Assembly (NCBI RefSeq): GCF_009741925.1
Contig: NZ_WPCC01000003.1
Location: 1-64,000, forward strand
Direction: 5' to 3'
DNA length: 64,000 nt
Source of the DNA: Natronomonas sp. CBA1123
GTDB taxonomy: Archaea > Halobacteriota > Halobacteria > Halobacteriales > Haloarculaceae
A model generated the notes under the pieces. It was not told where the DNA came from. It worked only from the letters and a program-made list of their open reading frames with translations, and made no database searches. The position numbers and the translations under genes were made by a program. Of this stretch, positions 41,267 through 50,051 are shown in pieces; the first letter of the stretch is position 1, and each line of letters begins with the position of its first letter.

Positions 41267-42040
41267 ATGGACGACACCGTGTTGCTCACCGGAGCCAAGG
41301 GCGCAGTCGGGACGGCCATCCGGGAAGGCCTCGGCGACGACTACGACTGGCGCTACCTGTTCCACAACCCGCCGCCGTTCGACCCCGACCACCCGTATTT
41401 CGTCGGCGACGTGACCGACGAGGAACTGATGGCCGAGGCGTGTGAGGGCGTCTCCGCCGTCGTCCACCTCGCCGGTGACCCGCGACGCGACGCGCCGTGG
41501 GACTCCGTTCTCGACAACAACATCCACGGGACGAAAGTGCTGTACGACGCCGCAATCGATGCTGGCGTCGAAAAGTTCGTCTTCGCCTCTTCGAACCACG
41601 CCGTCGGCCACTACGAAACCGACCGAAAACCCGACCTCTATCGGACCGACGACGAGTTCCTCCTCGACGGGACGGAACTGCCACGCCCCGGGAACTTCTA
41701 CGGCATCTCGAAGGCCACCGGCGAGACCATCGGTCGCTACTACCACGACGAACACGGCATCTCGGTGTGCAACATCCGCATCGGCAACCTCACCCGGAAC
41801 CACCCGCCGAAGGAGTACGAACGCGGGCAGGCGATGTGGCTCTCCTATCGGGACTGTGCGCACATCCACGACCGTGCCTTGCAGGCCGACTACGACTACG
41901 AAATCGTCTACGGTATCTCCGACAACGACCGCAAGTACTACTCCCTCGAGCGCGCCAAGGAGGTCCTCGGCTACGAACCGCGGGACAACTCCGCGGAGTT
42001 CACCTTCGAAGGAAAACCGAAAGACGAACCCGACAACTGA
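41267..42040 (+). CDS. extended-SDR dehydrogenase, probable Azf-type glucose-6-phosphate dehydrogenase
   Basis: A 257-residue extended SDR: VLLTGAKGAVGTAIREGLGD (Rossmann loop), VVHLAGDPRRDAPWDSVLDN, KFVFASSNHAVGHYETDRKP and PGNFYGISKATGETIGRYYH with the YxxxK pair. Haloferax volcanii Azf, a NAD-dependent glucose-6-phosphate dehydrogenase, is a protein of this size and family. The SSNHAVGHYE and RTDDEFLLD stretches look right, but uronate dehydrogenases are similar, so the function is likely rather than certain. The start at 41267 begins MDDTVLLTG. Confidence 0.75.
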   Translation: MDDTVLLTGAKGAVGTAIREGLGDDYDWRYLFHNPPPFDPDHPYFVGDVTDEELMAEACEGVSAVVHLAGDPRRDAPWDSVLDNNIHGTKVLYDAAIDAGVEKFVFASSNHAVGHYETDRKPDLYRTDDEFLLDGTELPRPGNFYGISKATGETIGRYYHDEHGISVCNIRIGNLTRNHPPKEYERGQAMWLSYRDCAHIHDRALQADYDYEIVYGISDNDRKYYSLERAKEVLGYEPRDNSAEFTFEGKPKDEPDN

Positions 42041-42045
42041 CTGCC

Positions 42046-42570
42046 CTACCCCTCACGTTCCGCCGGGTCGTCCGTCGACTCGATTTTCCGCAACCGTTCG
42101 ACGCCGTCTATCTCTTCGATACCCGCGACGACCGGGTCGGGGACGAGGTGAGTCCACTCCTCGCCGGCCAGCATCCGTCGCCGAATCTCCGACCCACAGA
42201 ACTCCTCGCGGTTGTGCAGTGGTGTCCCCCGGACCTCGTAGCCGTCCTCCTCGAAGAGCCGTTCGACGAAGGGGTTGTTCGTGTAGGCCACCTCGAAGCG
42301 GGGACACAGCGTCTCGATGTGTTTCACCCAGACGGCGTTTCGCTCCACGTCGGCGATGGGGATGAGGTAGGTCTTGGCGTCGACCTCATCGAGGACGTTC
42401 TGGACCATCTGGACGCGCTCACCCGACGTGAAGGGGTTTCGCTTCGTGTGTGACTGGCCGGCGCTGCCGATGCCGACGACGACCTCCTCGACCTCGTCGG
42501 CGATTTCTTCGACCAGCCGACGATGCCCTTCGTGGAACGGCTGGAACCGTCCGATGACTAACCCTCGCAT
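42046..42570 (-). CDS. nadM: nicotinamide-nucleotide adenylyltransferase (archaeal NadM)
   Basis: A 174-residue nucleotidyltransferase of the HIGH family: VIGRFQPFHEGHRRLVEEIA (GRFQPFHxGH), VVGIGSAGQSHTKRNPFTSG and FTSGERVQMVQNVLDEVDAK, and at the end NREEFCGSEIRRRMLAGEEW (substitute for ISSTxxR). NadM makes NAD from nicotinamide mononucleotide and ATP. Length and motifs are those of archaeal NadM. It is convergent with the SDR gene. The start at 42570 with MRGLVIGRFQPF is standard. Confidence 0.95.
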   Translation of the reverse strand: MRGLVIGRFQPFHEGHRRLVEEIADEVEEVVVGIGSAGQSHTKRNPFTSGERVQMVQNVLDEVDAKTYLIPIADVERNAVWVKHIETLCPRFEVAYTNNPFVERLFEEDGYEVRGTPLHNREEFCGSEIRRRMLAGEEWTHLVPDPVVAGIEEIDGVERLRKIESTDDPAEREG

Positions 42571-42612
42571 GGCTACGCTCTCTGCGGCCGAACGGTTAGA
42601 TTCCGGGGTAAC

Positions 42613-43191
42613 TCACTCGAAGAGCCCGTCCACGTCGGCCTCCCGGGCCTGCCGCCGTTCGACGTGCTGGACGAGCCGTTTTCGGGCCGTCGGCGACCCG
42701 CCGCGCAGGTAATCCAGCGTCAGCGTCACGAACGGACTCGTCTCGTTGCCGTCGGCGATATCGGCTTCGGCGTAGCCGACCCCCTGCTCGACGAGTTCGT
42801 CGCCGCGGGTTTCCGCGAGCGCCTCGGCAGCGATGCCGGCGGCGGGGAACTGCAAATCGGCCGTTGTGACCGTCTCGCCGTCGATGCGGAGGCGGGGCGG
42901 CCGCTCGCGTTCGCCCAACTCGGGGTCGGCGGCGAGGCCGCGAAGCCACGCCCGTAACTCGTCGTGGTCACAGCCTTCGAGGTACTCGACGGCGCTTTCG
43001 GCCAACCCGACCGCCCCCGACCAGTTGCCGGTGCGGGACTTGTGCGTCGCCGCCGTCGCCTGTACGAGCCCCTGCAGACAGTCGTCGCGCTCGCCGGCGG
43101 GTGCCTCCAGCCACCGGTGTTCCCACGGCTCGTGAGCGGCGAGGTAGTGGCCGGCGTTGAACAACGCCGCGCCGGCACGGAGGTGGTCCAT
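42613..43191 (-). CDS. DUF309 domain protein
   Basis: A 192-residue all-helical protein whose N-terminal segment ALFNAGHYLAAHEPWEHRWL is the DUF309 signature (LFNxGxYxxAHExWE). Further on it reads GERDDCLQGLVQATAATHKS, RTGNWSGAVGLAESAVEYLE and DYLRGGSPTARKRLVQHVER. Members occur in bacteria and archaea; the fold is alpha-helical with a His/Glu pair that could bind a metal, and no function is established. It is convergent with nothing on its left (42-base gap to nadM) and has the tRNA-Arg repeat region upstream. Confidence 0.85.
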   Translation of the reverse strand: MDHLRAGAALFNAGHYLAAHEPWEHRWLEAPAGERDDCLQGLVQATAATHKSRTGNWSGAVGLAESAVEYLEGCDHDELRAWLRGLAADPELGERERPPRLRIDGETVTTADLQFPAAGIAAEALAETRGDELVEQGVGYAEADIADGNETSPFVTLTLDYLRGGSPTARKRLVQHVERRQAREADVDGLFE

Positions 43192-43235
43192 ACGCCGAGT
43201 TGGGGACGGGTCGGCAAAACTCCAGCGCGAGCAGT

Positions 43236-43487
43236 CGCTCGCGGTGTAGCGTCGAGAGAAACGTCCGGACGGAGTTCCACGCGAGCGAAGCGAGCGTGGA
43301 GCACGTCCGGGCGGGAAGCCCGGACGGCGATTTGAACAGGTGACAGACGGTCCTGCTCACCTCGCTTCGCTCGGTTGCGCGGGTTGCGACTGTCGTGTTC
43401 AAATCTCCGCGTAGAGTTTCGTCGACGCTGCTGCTCGCTACGCTCGCGGTGTAGCGTCGAGAGAAACGTCCGGACGGCGATTTGAAC
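43236..43487. repeat. array of tRNA-Arg 3'-end fragments and 37-bp direct repeat
   Basis: A 37-bp exact repeat at 43236-43272 and 43441-43477 ends in the tRNA-Arg acceptor and T-stem sequence (GTCCGGACGG). A further exact 18-base T-arm copy (CCGGACGGCGATTTGAAC) lies at 43320-43337 and in the tRNA itself at 43470-43487. An inverted near copy (GTTCAAATCTCCG) lies at 43397-43409. GTCCGGGC-GGGAA-GCCCGGAC (43305-43325) is a hairpin of the acceptor sequence. These look like remains of integrations at the tRNA 3' end. No gene is seen in this 275-base stretch. Confidence 0.6.
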
Positions 43488-43539
43488 GCCGGTCCCTGGC
43501 TCCGCAAGCCAAGAGGATAGTCCACTACCCTACCCGGAC
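43467..43539 (-). tRNA. tRNA-Arg (anticodon GCG)
   Basis: On the minus strand, GTCCGGG acceptor at 43539-43533 pairs with TCCGGAC at 43474-43468, with discriminator G at 43467. The anticodon stem TTGGC/GCCAG (with one G-U) encloses the loop TTGCGGA, anticodon GCG (43505-43503), reading CGC and CGU. The T-arm CGGCG-TTCAAAT-CGCCG and D-loop GG are present. CCA is not encoded. No intron. Confidence 0.9.
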
Positions 43540-43667
43540 TCATCTGTTCTTACCCCGGTTCGACGTATAGGGGTTACGATTCGACAGCCACGTACTATCC
43601 GACGACCAGTCGGTTCTCCGTCATCTACCCGTATATTTATTACAACAGAATTATAAGTAGGAATATA

Positions 43668-44300
43668 ATGTCGGCCGGCGACGCAGTGGGGAACTCCTCG
43701 GGGGAGGATGTCGGGATGGACCTCGACGGGGTGTCGAACCTCTTGGTGCTCGCACCGACGATGAGCAGCGCTGCTCGCCGGTCGTACTACGAGGGACTGT
43801 TGCCGGAGCGGCCCTCGACGCTGGACGTGTTGGCCGTCGAGTATCGGCGCTCGCCGGACCAGTGGCTCGACGAGTGGCAGCAGTACGTCGGCGACCGTCC
43901 CCGGCAGTGTACCATCGTCAGCACCGACGAGACGACGCGCTCGGCGGCCGCGGCGAGCGGCGGTCCGGTCACCTACGGTCCGAACACCGCCGCCTGCGTC
44001 GAGAATCCGAGCGACTTGACGGGATTGGGTATCACGGTCAGCGAGTATCTCTCGGAGCACGGCGGGTCGAACACGGTCGTGACGTTCGACTCGCTGACCG
44101 CACTGTTGCAGTACGTCGAACTCCAGCGGGCGTTCCGGTTCCTCCACGTCCTCGCTAATCGCGTAAAGACGGCCGAGTCAGTCGCACACTTCCATATGGA
44201 CCCCGCGGCCCACGACGACCGCGAGGTGGCGACGCTGTCGTCGCTGTTCGACGCCGTCGCGGAGTTCGAGGACGGCGAGTGGTCGCTCCGACGCCGGTAG
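43668..44300 (+). CDS. haloarchaeal RecA-fold-like protein (DUF7504 type), function unknown
   Basis: A 210-residue protein: MDLDGVSNLLVLAPTMSSAA, RPSTLDVLAVEYRRSPDQWL, VSEYLSEHGGSNTVVTFDSL and TALLQYVELQRAFRFLHVLA. Secondary-structure pattern and the LVLAP/VVTFDSLTALLQY elements resemble KaiC/RecA-fold domains that have lost the P-loop, as in a haloarchaeal family often placed in DUF7504. The ATG at 43668 is directly behind an AT-rich promoter (TATATTTATTAC, ATTATAAGT). The 128 bases between tRNA-Arg and this gene are promoter only. Confidence 0.6.
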   Translation: MSAGDAVGNSSGEDVGMDLDGVSNLLVLAPTMSSAARRSYYEGLLPERPSTLDVLAVEYRRSPDQWLDEWQQYVGDRPRQCTIVSTDETTRSAAAASGGPVTYGPNTAACVENPSDLTGLGITVSEYLSEHGGSNTVVTFDSLTALLQYVELQRAFRFLHVLANRVKTAESVAHFHMDPAAHDDREVATLSSLFDAVAEFEDGEWSLRRR

Positions 44301-44424
44301 CGACCGACCGAGGGTTTTTGACCGAAGCCGCGGCCAGCGACGCTATGTCGAAACGACGCCGTAGCGGCCGGTCGCACCGACAACGACAACGCTTTTCGGG
44401 TGGCCGTACTTGCCCTCCATAGCA

Positions 44425-45816
44425 ATGGGCGCCATCGACGATATTTATGCGGAACTTGACGCGGACGTCGAGAAAGAGGAGTTCCGCGAGGCCGTCGAAC
44501 AGAAGGTCGAACAGATGGGGGGATTGGCGGACGAGGAGACCGCCGCGATGCTCATCGCCCACGACCTCGACGGCGGCGAAGTCGAAACTATCGCGGACAT
44601 CGAACCCGGGATGGAGGAGGCGAAGTTCCTCGCGAAAGTGACGAGCGTCGGCGACCTCCGGACGTTCGAACGCGACGGCGAGGACGAGGATGGCAACGTG
44701 CTCAACATCGACGTGGCCGACGAGTCGGGGTCGGTTCGCGTGGCGCTGTGGGGCGAGGACGCCGTCGCGGGCGAGGAGGAACTGGAACCGGGACAGGTGT
44801 TGCGCGTGAAAGGTCGTCCGAAGGACGGCTACAACGGGCTGGAAGTGAGCGCCGACAGAGTCGAGGGCGAACCCGACGCGGATGTCGACGTGGAAGTCGG
44901 CGGCGAGGTGACCGCCGACTCGCTGACCATCGGCCAATCGGACGTGAATCTCCGAGGGGTCGTCCTCGACACCGACTCGATTCGGACCTTCGACCGCGAC
45001 GACGGGTCGGAGGGTCGGGTGTCGAACCTGACGCTGGGCGACGAGACGGGCCGGGTTCGGGTGACGCTGTGGGACGAGCAAGCCGACCGCGCCGAGGAAC
45101 TCGACGCCGGCCAGAGCGTCGAGGTCGTCGACGGCTACGTCCGGGAACGGGATGGCTCTCTGGAGCTGCACGTCGGCGACCGCGGTGCCGTCGACGAACT
45201 CGAAGAGACCGTCGAGTTCGTTCCCGAAGCGACCGACATCGACGCCCTCGAACTCGACGAGACGGCCGACATCGCGGGCGTGGTTCGCTCGGCGGACCCG
45301 AAGCGGACCTTCGACCGCGACGACGGCTCGGAGGGGCAGGTCCGCAACATTCGCGTGCAAGACCAGACCGGCGACATCCGCGTGGCGCTGTGGGGCGACA
45401 AAGCCGACCTCGACCTCGGCCCCGGCGACGAGGTGTTCTGTGCCGAGGTAGAGATACAGGAGGGCTGGCAGGACGACCTCGAAGCCTCCGCCGGGTGGCG
45501 TTCGACGGTGACGGTCATCGACGGTGCGGAACCGGACCGCGGCGGGGACTCCGCCGGCCTCGACGAGTTCGCCAACGGCTCGAAGCCCACATCGAGTGGC
45601 GAATCCGAAGTCGATGCCGACGACGGCGAGGAAAGCGACGATAGCGACGAGGAGACGTTCACCGGAACCGTCGTCCAGCCGGGCGACCCGGTCATCCTCG
45701 ACAGCGGCGAGGAAACGTTACACGTCGAGACCGACGCCGACGTACACCTCGGACAGGAAGTGACGGTTCGAGGCCGGCGCGACGGCGAACGGTTCGTCGC
45801 AGACGACGTGTTCTGA
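44425..45816 (+). CDS. rpa: replication protein A, three OB-folds
   Basis: A 463-residue ssDNA-binding protein with a short N-terminal helical part (MGAIDDIYAELDADVEKEEF) and three OB-folds in tandem (about residues 60-150, 165-260 and 280-380). Each carries the VSDGxxxVNLxV(A/T)LW-type ending: VLNIDVADESGSVRVALWGE, VSNLTLGDETGRVRVTLWDE and VRNIRVQDQTGDIRVALWGD. An acidic Ser-rich tail and a small C-terminal barrel follow. RPA protects single-stranded DNA in replication and repair. ATG 44425 is chosen over an upstream TTG. It is 51 bases upstream of the doublet histone gene on the same strand, an arrangement known in haloarchaea. Confidence 0.92.
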   Translation: MGAIDDIYAELDADVEKEEFREAVEQKVEQMGGLADEETAAMLIAHDLDGGEVETIADIEPGMEEAKFLAKVTSVGDLRTFERDGEDEDGNVLNIDVADESGSVRVALWGEDAVAGEEELEPGQVLRVKGRPKDGYNGLEVSADRVEGEPDADVDVEVGGEVTADSLTIGQSDVNLRGVVLDTDSIRTFDRDDGSEGRVSNLTLGDETGRVRVTLWDEQADRAEELDAGQSVEVVDGYVRERDGSLELHVGDRGAVDELEETVEFVPEATDIDALELDETADIAGVVRSADPKRTFDRDDGSEGQVRNIRVQDQTGDIRVALWGDKADLDLGPGDEVFCAEVEIQEGWQDDLEASAGWRSTVTVIDGAEPDRGGDSAGLDEFANGSKPTSSGESEVDADDGEESDDSDEETFTGTVVQPGDPVILDSGEETLHVETDADVHLGQEVTVRGRRDGERFVADDVF

Positions 45817-45867
45817 GGTCGCGCCGCCTGCGTTACAGTTAAGGCCGACTCGGCCCGCGTGTGGGGT

Positions 45868-46305
45868 ATGAGCGTCGAGCTACCGTTCGCTCCGGTCGAT
45901 ACCGTCATTCGCCGGAACGCGGGGAACCTGCGGGTCAGCGCCGAAGCCGCCGAGGAGCTCGCGCGTCGGGTTCAGTCCCGCGGCGCCGAGTTGGCGGTCG
46001 AGGCGGCCGAACAGGCGACGGAGGACGGTCGAAAGACGCTGATGGCCGAGGACTTCGATGCCCCGGTCGTCGACAAGGACACCTTGGAGTTGCCGGTCGC
46101 GCCCATCGACCGCATCGCGCGCCTCGATATCGACGACCGGTATCGGGTGTCGATGGACGCACGAATCGCCCTCGCTGGCGTCCTCGAATCGTACGCGGAC
46201 ACCGTCGCCGCCGCGGCCGCCATCCTCGCGCGCCACGCCGACCGTCGAACCATCAAGGCCGAGGACGTCGAGACCTACTACGAACTCCAGCCCTACTTCG
46301 AATGA
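45868..46305 (+). CDS. doublet histone (two fused histone folds)
   Basis: A 145-residue protein with two archaeal histone folds: residues 1-68 (MSVELPFAPVDTVIRRNAGN, AAEELARRVQSRGAELAVEA, RKTLMAEDFDAPVVDKDTLE) and 72-145 (ELPVAPIDRIARLDIDDRYR, VLESYADTVAAAAAILARHA, RRTIKAEDVETYYELQPYFE). This is the haloarchaeal HpyA/HstA type, which in Halobacterium acts more as a transcription regulator than as a packer of DNA. Its TGA overlaps the ATG of the deacetylase-like gene by four bases. Confidence 0.92.
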   Translation: MSVELPFAPVDTVIRRNAGNLRVSAEAAEELARRVQSRGAELAVEAAEQATEDGRKTLMAEDFDAPVVDKDTLELPVAPIDRIARLDIDDRYRVSMDARIALAGVLESYADTVAAAAAILARHADRRTIKAEDVETYYELQPYFE

Positions 46306-47306
46306 GGTTCGGCTACCGCGACCGCTGCCTCGACCACGACACCGGTTCACGACATCCCGAGACTGCCGACCGGCTTCGAGCCATCCGTCGCGGACTGAAG
46401 CGACGCCACGGCGTGGAGTACGACGACGGCAGTTTCGCGGACCGAGCGGCGCTGGAAGCCGTCCACGACCCCGACTACGTTGCGGACGTCGAGGAGTTCT
46501 GTGCCGACGGTGGCGGAACGTGGGACGCCGACACCGTCGCCGTCGAAGCGACGTGGGACGCCGCGCGCGCCTCGGCGGGACTGGCCTGTTGGGCAGCCGA
46601 AGAGGCGCTGGACGGCTCCGACGGCCGACAGACCCCTTTCTCAATCGGCCGCCCACCGGGCCACCACGCCGAAACCGACGAGGCGATGGGGTTCTGTTTC
46701 TTCAACAACGCCGCCATCGCGGCCAACCAAGCACTGGAGCGCGACGGCGTTGACCGCGTCGCCATCTTCGACTGGGACGTCCACCACGGCAACGGCACGC
46801 AGGACATCTGCTACGACGACCCGAACGTGTTCTACGCGTCGTTTCACGAACGCGGCCTGTTCCCGGGGACGGGCGACATCCTGGAGACGGGCGGCCCGAA
46901 CGCCCGGAAGACGGTTCTCAACGCGCCGCTGCCCGGCGGCTGTGGCGACGTGGAGTACACCACCGCAGTCGACGACCTGCTCGCGCCCGCACTCGACCGG
47001 TTCGACCCGGACCTGTTTCTCATCAGCGCGGGGTTCGACGCCCACCAACACGACCCCATCTCGCGGATGCGCGTCTCGACGGAGGGGTACGGCGTCCTCA
47101 CCGACCGGGTTCGGTCCATCGCGGAGGACAGCGACGCCGCGTTGGCGTTCATTCTCGAAGGCGGCTACGGTCTCGATGCGCTGTCCGACTCGGTGGGCAT
47201 GGTCCACGAGACGTTCGACGGCCGCCAACCCGTCGAACCCGAGGGAGAAATCCTCTCGAAGGCCAAGCGAGTGCTCGCCGACGTTCGTGATGCCCACGAC
47301 CTGTAG
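46302..47306 (+). CDS. class II histone deacetylase-like amidohydrolase
   Basis: A 334-residue arginase/deacetylase-fold enzyme: MRFGYRDRCLDHDTGSRHPE, SIGRPPGHHAETDEAMGFCF (catalytic HH), FNNAAIAANQALERDGVDRV, IFDWDVHHGNGTQDICYDDP (DWDVHH zinc site), LISAGFDAHQHDPISRMRVS (second Asp), and ILEGGYGLDALSDSVG. All zinc and charge-relay residues are visible. Members of this group act on acetylated lysines, polyamines or acetoin-related substrates. The four-base ATGA overlap with the histone gene makes a chromatin role attractive, though substrate evidence is lacking. Confidence 0.93.
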   Translation: MRFGYRDRCLDHDTGSRHPETADRLRAIRRGLKRRHGVEYDDGSFADRAALEAVHDPDYVADVEEFCADGGGTWDADTVAVEATWDAARASAGLACWAAEEALDGSDGRQTPFSIGRPPGHHAETDEAMGFCFFNNAAIAANQALERDGVDRVAIFDWDVHHGNGTQDICYDDPNVFYASFHERGLFPGTGDILETGGPNARKTVLNAPLPGGCGDVEYTTAVDDLLAPALDRFDPDLFLISAGFDAHQHDPISRMRVSTEGYGVLTDRVRSIAEDSDAALAFILEGGYGLDALSDSVGMVHETFDGRQPVEPEGEILSKAKRVLADVRDAHDL

Positions 47307-47312
47307 CCGACG

Positions 47313-48659
47313 TCAGGGCTGCGGGTCGAAGTACGACGCCAACTCGGTGCCGAACTCCTCGGCCAGTTCCGCGATTTCTCGCCCGACTAGCAGGTCGTAG
47401 TCGGCTTCCAGCGCCGACTCGACGTGCGGCCCCAACGACACCTCGAACAGTTTCGAGTCGACGAGTTCGGCGGGCGTTCGAGCCTCTCGCGGCCGTTCGA
47501 CGACGTACCGTCCCGCCTCGTTGATGAAGGGCCCGGCCACGCTCTCGTCGTCGGCGTAGGCGTCGTAGAACCCCTCGGCGTGTGAGCGGACGCCGACCGG
47601 TGGGCCGTCGTGGCGCTCGATGGCCGGCAACTCGGCGACGCCGCATTCGACGAACAGTACCGCCGTCTTCTCGGCGAATCGGGCGCTCCGGAGCGGCGAA
47701 AAGCCCGCCCGTTCGAGGGCGCCCTCGATGCCCGACAGCGACTTGTCGAGTTGGGGGTACAGTTGGTCCTCGACGATATCCGGGGTCTCGAAGCGAACGG
47801 CGACGGGCACCGTTCCGCGGTCGGCGACGTAATCTCGGATGTCGTCGGCCGAGATGGGGCCGGGGTCGTGGGGTTCGAACAGTTCGATTCGGGGGTCGGA
47901 ACGCATTTCGCGGGCGTAGTGAATCAGTCGGCCGACGTTGCGTGGCGAGCAGACGGCGGCGACGTTGCGCTCGGGGTCGGTCGGGTCGATGACGACCAGC
48001 GGGTCGTCGAAGGATTTCGTCCCGTGGTTCTCCGGGTCGAACTGAATCGGGGGGTTCCAGTCGGCGGCCGCTTCGAGCAGTTCCCGAAATCCGCCGTACT
48101 CGACGACGAGCAGTTCGGTCAGAAAGCCGGAAAACCCCTTCGTCCGGAGGTCGCTGCCGTAGGCGCCGACCGCACCGAGAAACGCCTTCGCCAGCCGAAC
48201 GTCGTCGGTCAGCGAATCGATTCGCCCCTCCAGATACGCGGTGTGGAACGGCGTCCGGTCGACGGCCGAGCGGATGTTCGCGGCGTCATCGACGGCGTAG
48301 CAGGGCACACAGTCCACGTCGAAGCCGCGGTACTCGCCTTTGACGTAGGGGTGTTCGGCGAACTCCTCGTGGCCCTCCGGAACGACTTCGTGGCCGACCG
48401 CCAGCCCGTAGCGTTCGAGGTCCTCACGCGGGAGGTCCGGCGAAAACCGGACGAAGAGGTCGATGTCTCGGTCGCCGGCGAGCCACGTTCCGCGGGCGGT
48501 CGAACCGACCAGCCGCGTGTCCGCCTCGACGGGGAGGTCCTCGATGGCGGCCTCGGCACGAGCGGTGAGGTCGGCGACGACCCTCTCCAGGGCCTCGCGT
48601 TCTTCGGCTTGGGGGACGACCCGGTCGCGGACCTCCGAGACGACCGACTCGAATGTCAT
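47313..48659 (-). CDS. cca: archaeal (class I) CCA-adding enzyme
   Basis: A 448-residue nucleotidyltransferase: RLVGSTARGTWLAGDRDIDL (GS-x8-DxD), VDCVPCYAVDDAANIRSAVD, a central domain (SLTDDVRLAKAFLGAVGAYG) and a C-terminal tail (LGPHVESALEADYDLLVGRE). It builds or repairs the CCA end of tRNA without a template. The tRNA genes here lack an encoded CCA, so the enzyme is needed. The ATG at 48659 gives the standard archaeal length. It is the first gene of the minus strand next to tRNA-Asn. Confidence 0.94.
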   Translation of the reverse strand: MTFESVVSEVRDRVVPQAEEREALERVVADLTARAEAAIEDLPVEADTRLVGSTARGTWLAGDRDIDLFVRFSPDLPREDLERYGLAVGHEVVPEGHEEFAEHPYVKGEYRGFDVDCVPCYAVDDAANIRSAVDRTPFHTAYLEGRIDSLTDDVRLAKAFLGAVGAYGSDLRTKGFSGFLTELLVVEYGGFRELLEAAADWNPPIQFDPENHGTKSFDDPLVVIDPTDPERNVAAVCSPRNVGRLIHYAREMRSDPRIELFEPHDPGPISADDIRDYVADRGTVPVAVRFETPDIVEDQLYPQLDKSLSGIEGALERAGFSPLRSARFAEKTAVLFVECGVAELPAIERHDGPPVGVRSHAEGFYDAYADDESVAGPFINEAGRYVVERPREARTPAELVDSKLFEVSLGPHVESALEADYDLLVGREIAELAEEFGTELASYFDPQP

Positions 48660-48753
48660 ACTCGCGGTTGCGCCGTCGGCTGGTAAAGCGTGTCGATGCC
48701 GGGGCGAAGCGAAAGCCCTATTTGTCGTATCCGGGTATGAACGACTGCAACGT

Positions 48754-48826
48754 GCCGCCGTAGCTCAGTTGGTAGAGCACCTGGTTGTTACCCAGGTTGT
48801 CCCAGGTTCGAGACCTGGCGGCGGCG
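48754..48826 (+). tRNA. tRNA-Asn (anticodon GTT)
   Basis: GCCGCCG (48754-48760) pairs with CGGCGGC (48819-48825), discriminator G at 48826. D-arm GCTC-AGTTGGTA-GAGC, anticodon stem CCTGG/CCAGG around TTGTTAC, anticodon GTT at 48788-48790 by count, and T-arm CCAGG-TTCGAGA-CCTGG. No intron and no encoded CCA. Confidence 0.95.
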
Positions 48827-48869
48827 TACTTCTCTCCGAAAACGTGCCCAATAGCGTTCTCTCGGTCCC

Positions 48870-50051
48870 TCACCACGCCGCTCGCAGCACCGCTTCGAGC
48901 TCCTCGACGGTCGGATTCAGCTCGTCGGGACAGTACGGCATCAGCCCATCAGTGTGTACGTCCTCGGCGATGTCGGGCAGGTCGGACTCGGCCATGTCGT
49001 CGATTTCCCGCAGGCGGGTCGGCAGGCCGAGGCCGTCGCGTATCGCTTCGACTTCTTCGACGACGCCCTCGGCGGTCGCTTCGGGCGTTTCGGCTTCGAC
49101 GCCGAAGCCCTCCGCCAGCAGGTCACGGCCGCCGTCGACCTCCGCGAACAGATACCGGAGGGCATGTGGTGCGATGATGCCGTGGGCGCCGCCCTGCTGG
49201 ATGTCGTACCCTCTGGCGAGGCCGTGCCCGAAGGCGTGAATCAACGACAGCGTCAGCCCGTCCGGACGCGAACAGCCGTACTGGGCCAGCACCGTCCCGA
49301 CGACGGCGTCGTGTAGCGTCTCGTCGTCGCGGTCGCCAGCCCCGAGTGCCGGCAGACCACGGGAGAGCAACCGTAAGGCTCGAACCGCGGTCCCGTCGGT
49401 TATCGGCGTCGCGGTGTTCACATAGACTGTCTCGACGGCCTTGTCGAAGCCGTTCATCGCCGAGGCACACAGCACGCCGTGAGGCGTCGTCCGGAACAAC
49501 CCGGGGTCGTAACACAGCGCCGCGGGCATCAACCGCTCGTCGTAGACGCCGCCGCGGACCAGCCCACCGTCGGCGCGGGTAGTGATGCTGCCTACCATCG
49601 AGAGGTCCGCACCCGCAAGCGTCGTCGGCACGGCCACGACCGGCCGCAGGTCGCCCTCGGGGGCCGGAATCGACCCACTCGACTCGAAGGTCTCTCGGAG
49701 TTCCTCGCGGGAAGCCTCGGCGTCGGCGACGACGGCGATGATTTTAGCGATATCGAGGCTGCTGCCGCCACCGACTGCTACGAGGGCGTCGGCATCGAGT
49801 TCGGCGACGCGGTCGGCGCCAGCGAAGGCCGTCTCCAGCCGCTTTTCCGGCGTCGTCTCCGCGAACTCGCCCGCGAGTCGGTCGCCGAGGCCCTCCCGAA
49901 CCGGGTCCATGACTTCCGGTGTCGTTCCGACGGTCGTCCCCGTGACGACGAGGGCCCGGTCGGCGCCCACCGCGTCGAGTTCCTCGCCGAGGTGGCGCAC
50001 GCAGTTCTCGCCGTAGCGGATGGTCCCTGGGTCGTACTCGAATCTGAACAT
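48870..50051 (-). CDS. iron-containing alcohol dehydrogenase family protein
   Basis: A 393-residue Fe-ADH: FRFEYDPGTIRYGENCVRHL, ALVAVGGGSSLDIAKIIAVV (NAD loop GGGS), RPVVAVPTTLAGADLSMVGS and the metal region SLIHAFGHGLARGYDIQQGG, AHGIIAPHALRYLFAEVDGG. His ligands H-x3-H(x10-13)H are in place. The physiological alcohol or hydroxy-acid is not predictable. The ATG at 50051 gives normal length; upstream in-frame Mets would add a non-conserved extension. It lies between two tRNA genes. Confidence 0.88.
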   Translation of the reverse strand: MFRFEYDPGTIRYGENCVRHLGEELDAVGADRALVVTGTTVGTTPEVMDPVREGLGDRLAGEFAETTPEKRLETAFAGADRVAELDADALVAVGGGSSLDIAKIIAVVADAEASREELRETFESSGSIPAPEGDLRPVVAVPTTLAGADLSMVGSITTRADGGLVRGGVYDERLMPAALCYDPGLFRTTPHGVLCASAMNGFDKAVETVYVNTATPITDGTAVRALRLLSRGLPALGAGDRDDETLHDAVVGTVLAQYGCSRPDGLTLSLIHAFGHGLARGYDIQQGGAHGIIAPHALRYLFAEVDGGRDLLAEGFGVEAETPEATAEGVVEEVEAIRDGLGLPTRLREIDDMAESDLPDIAEDVHTDGLMPYCPDELNPTVEELEAVLRAAW

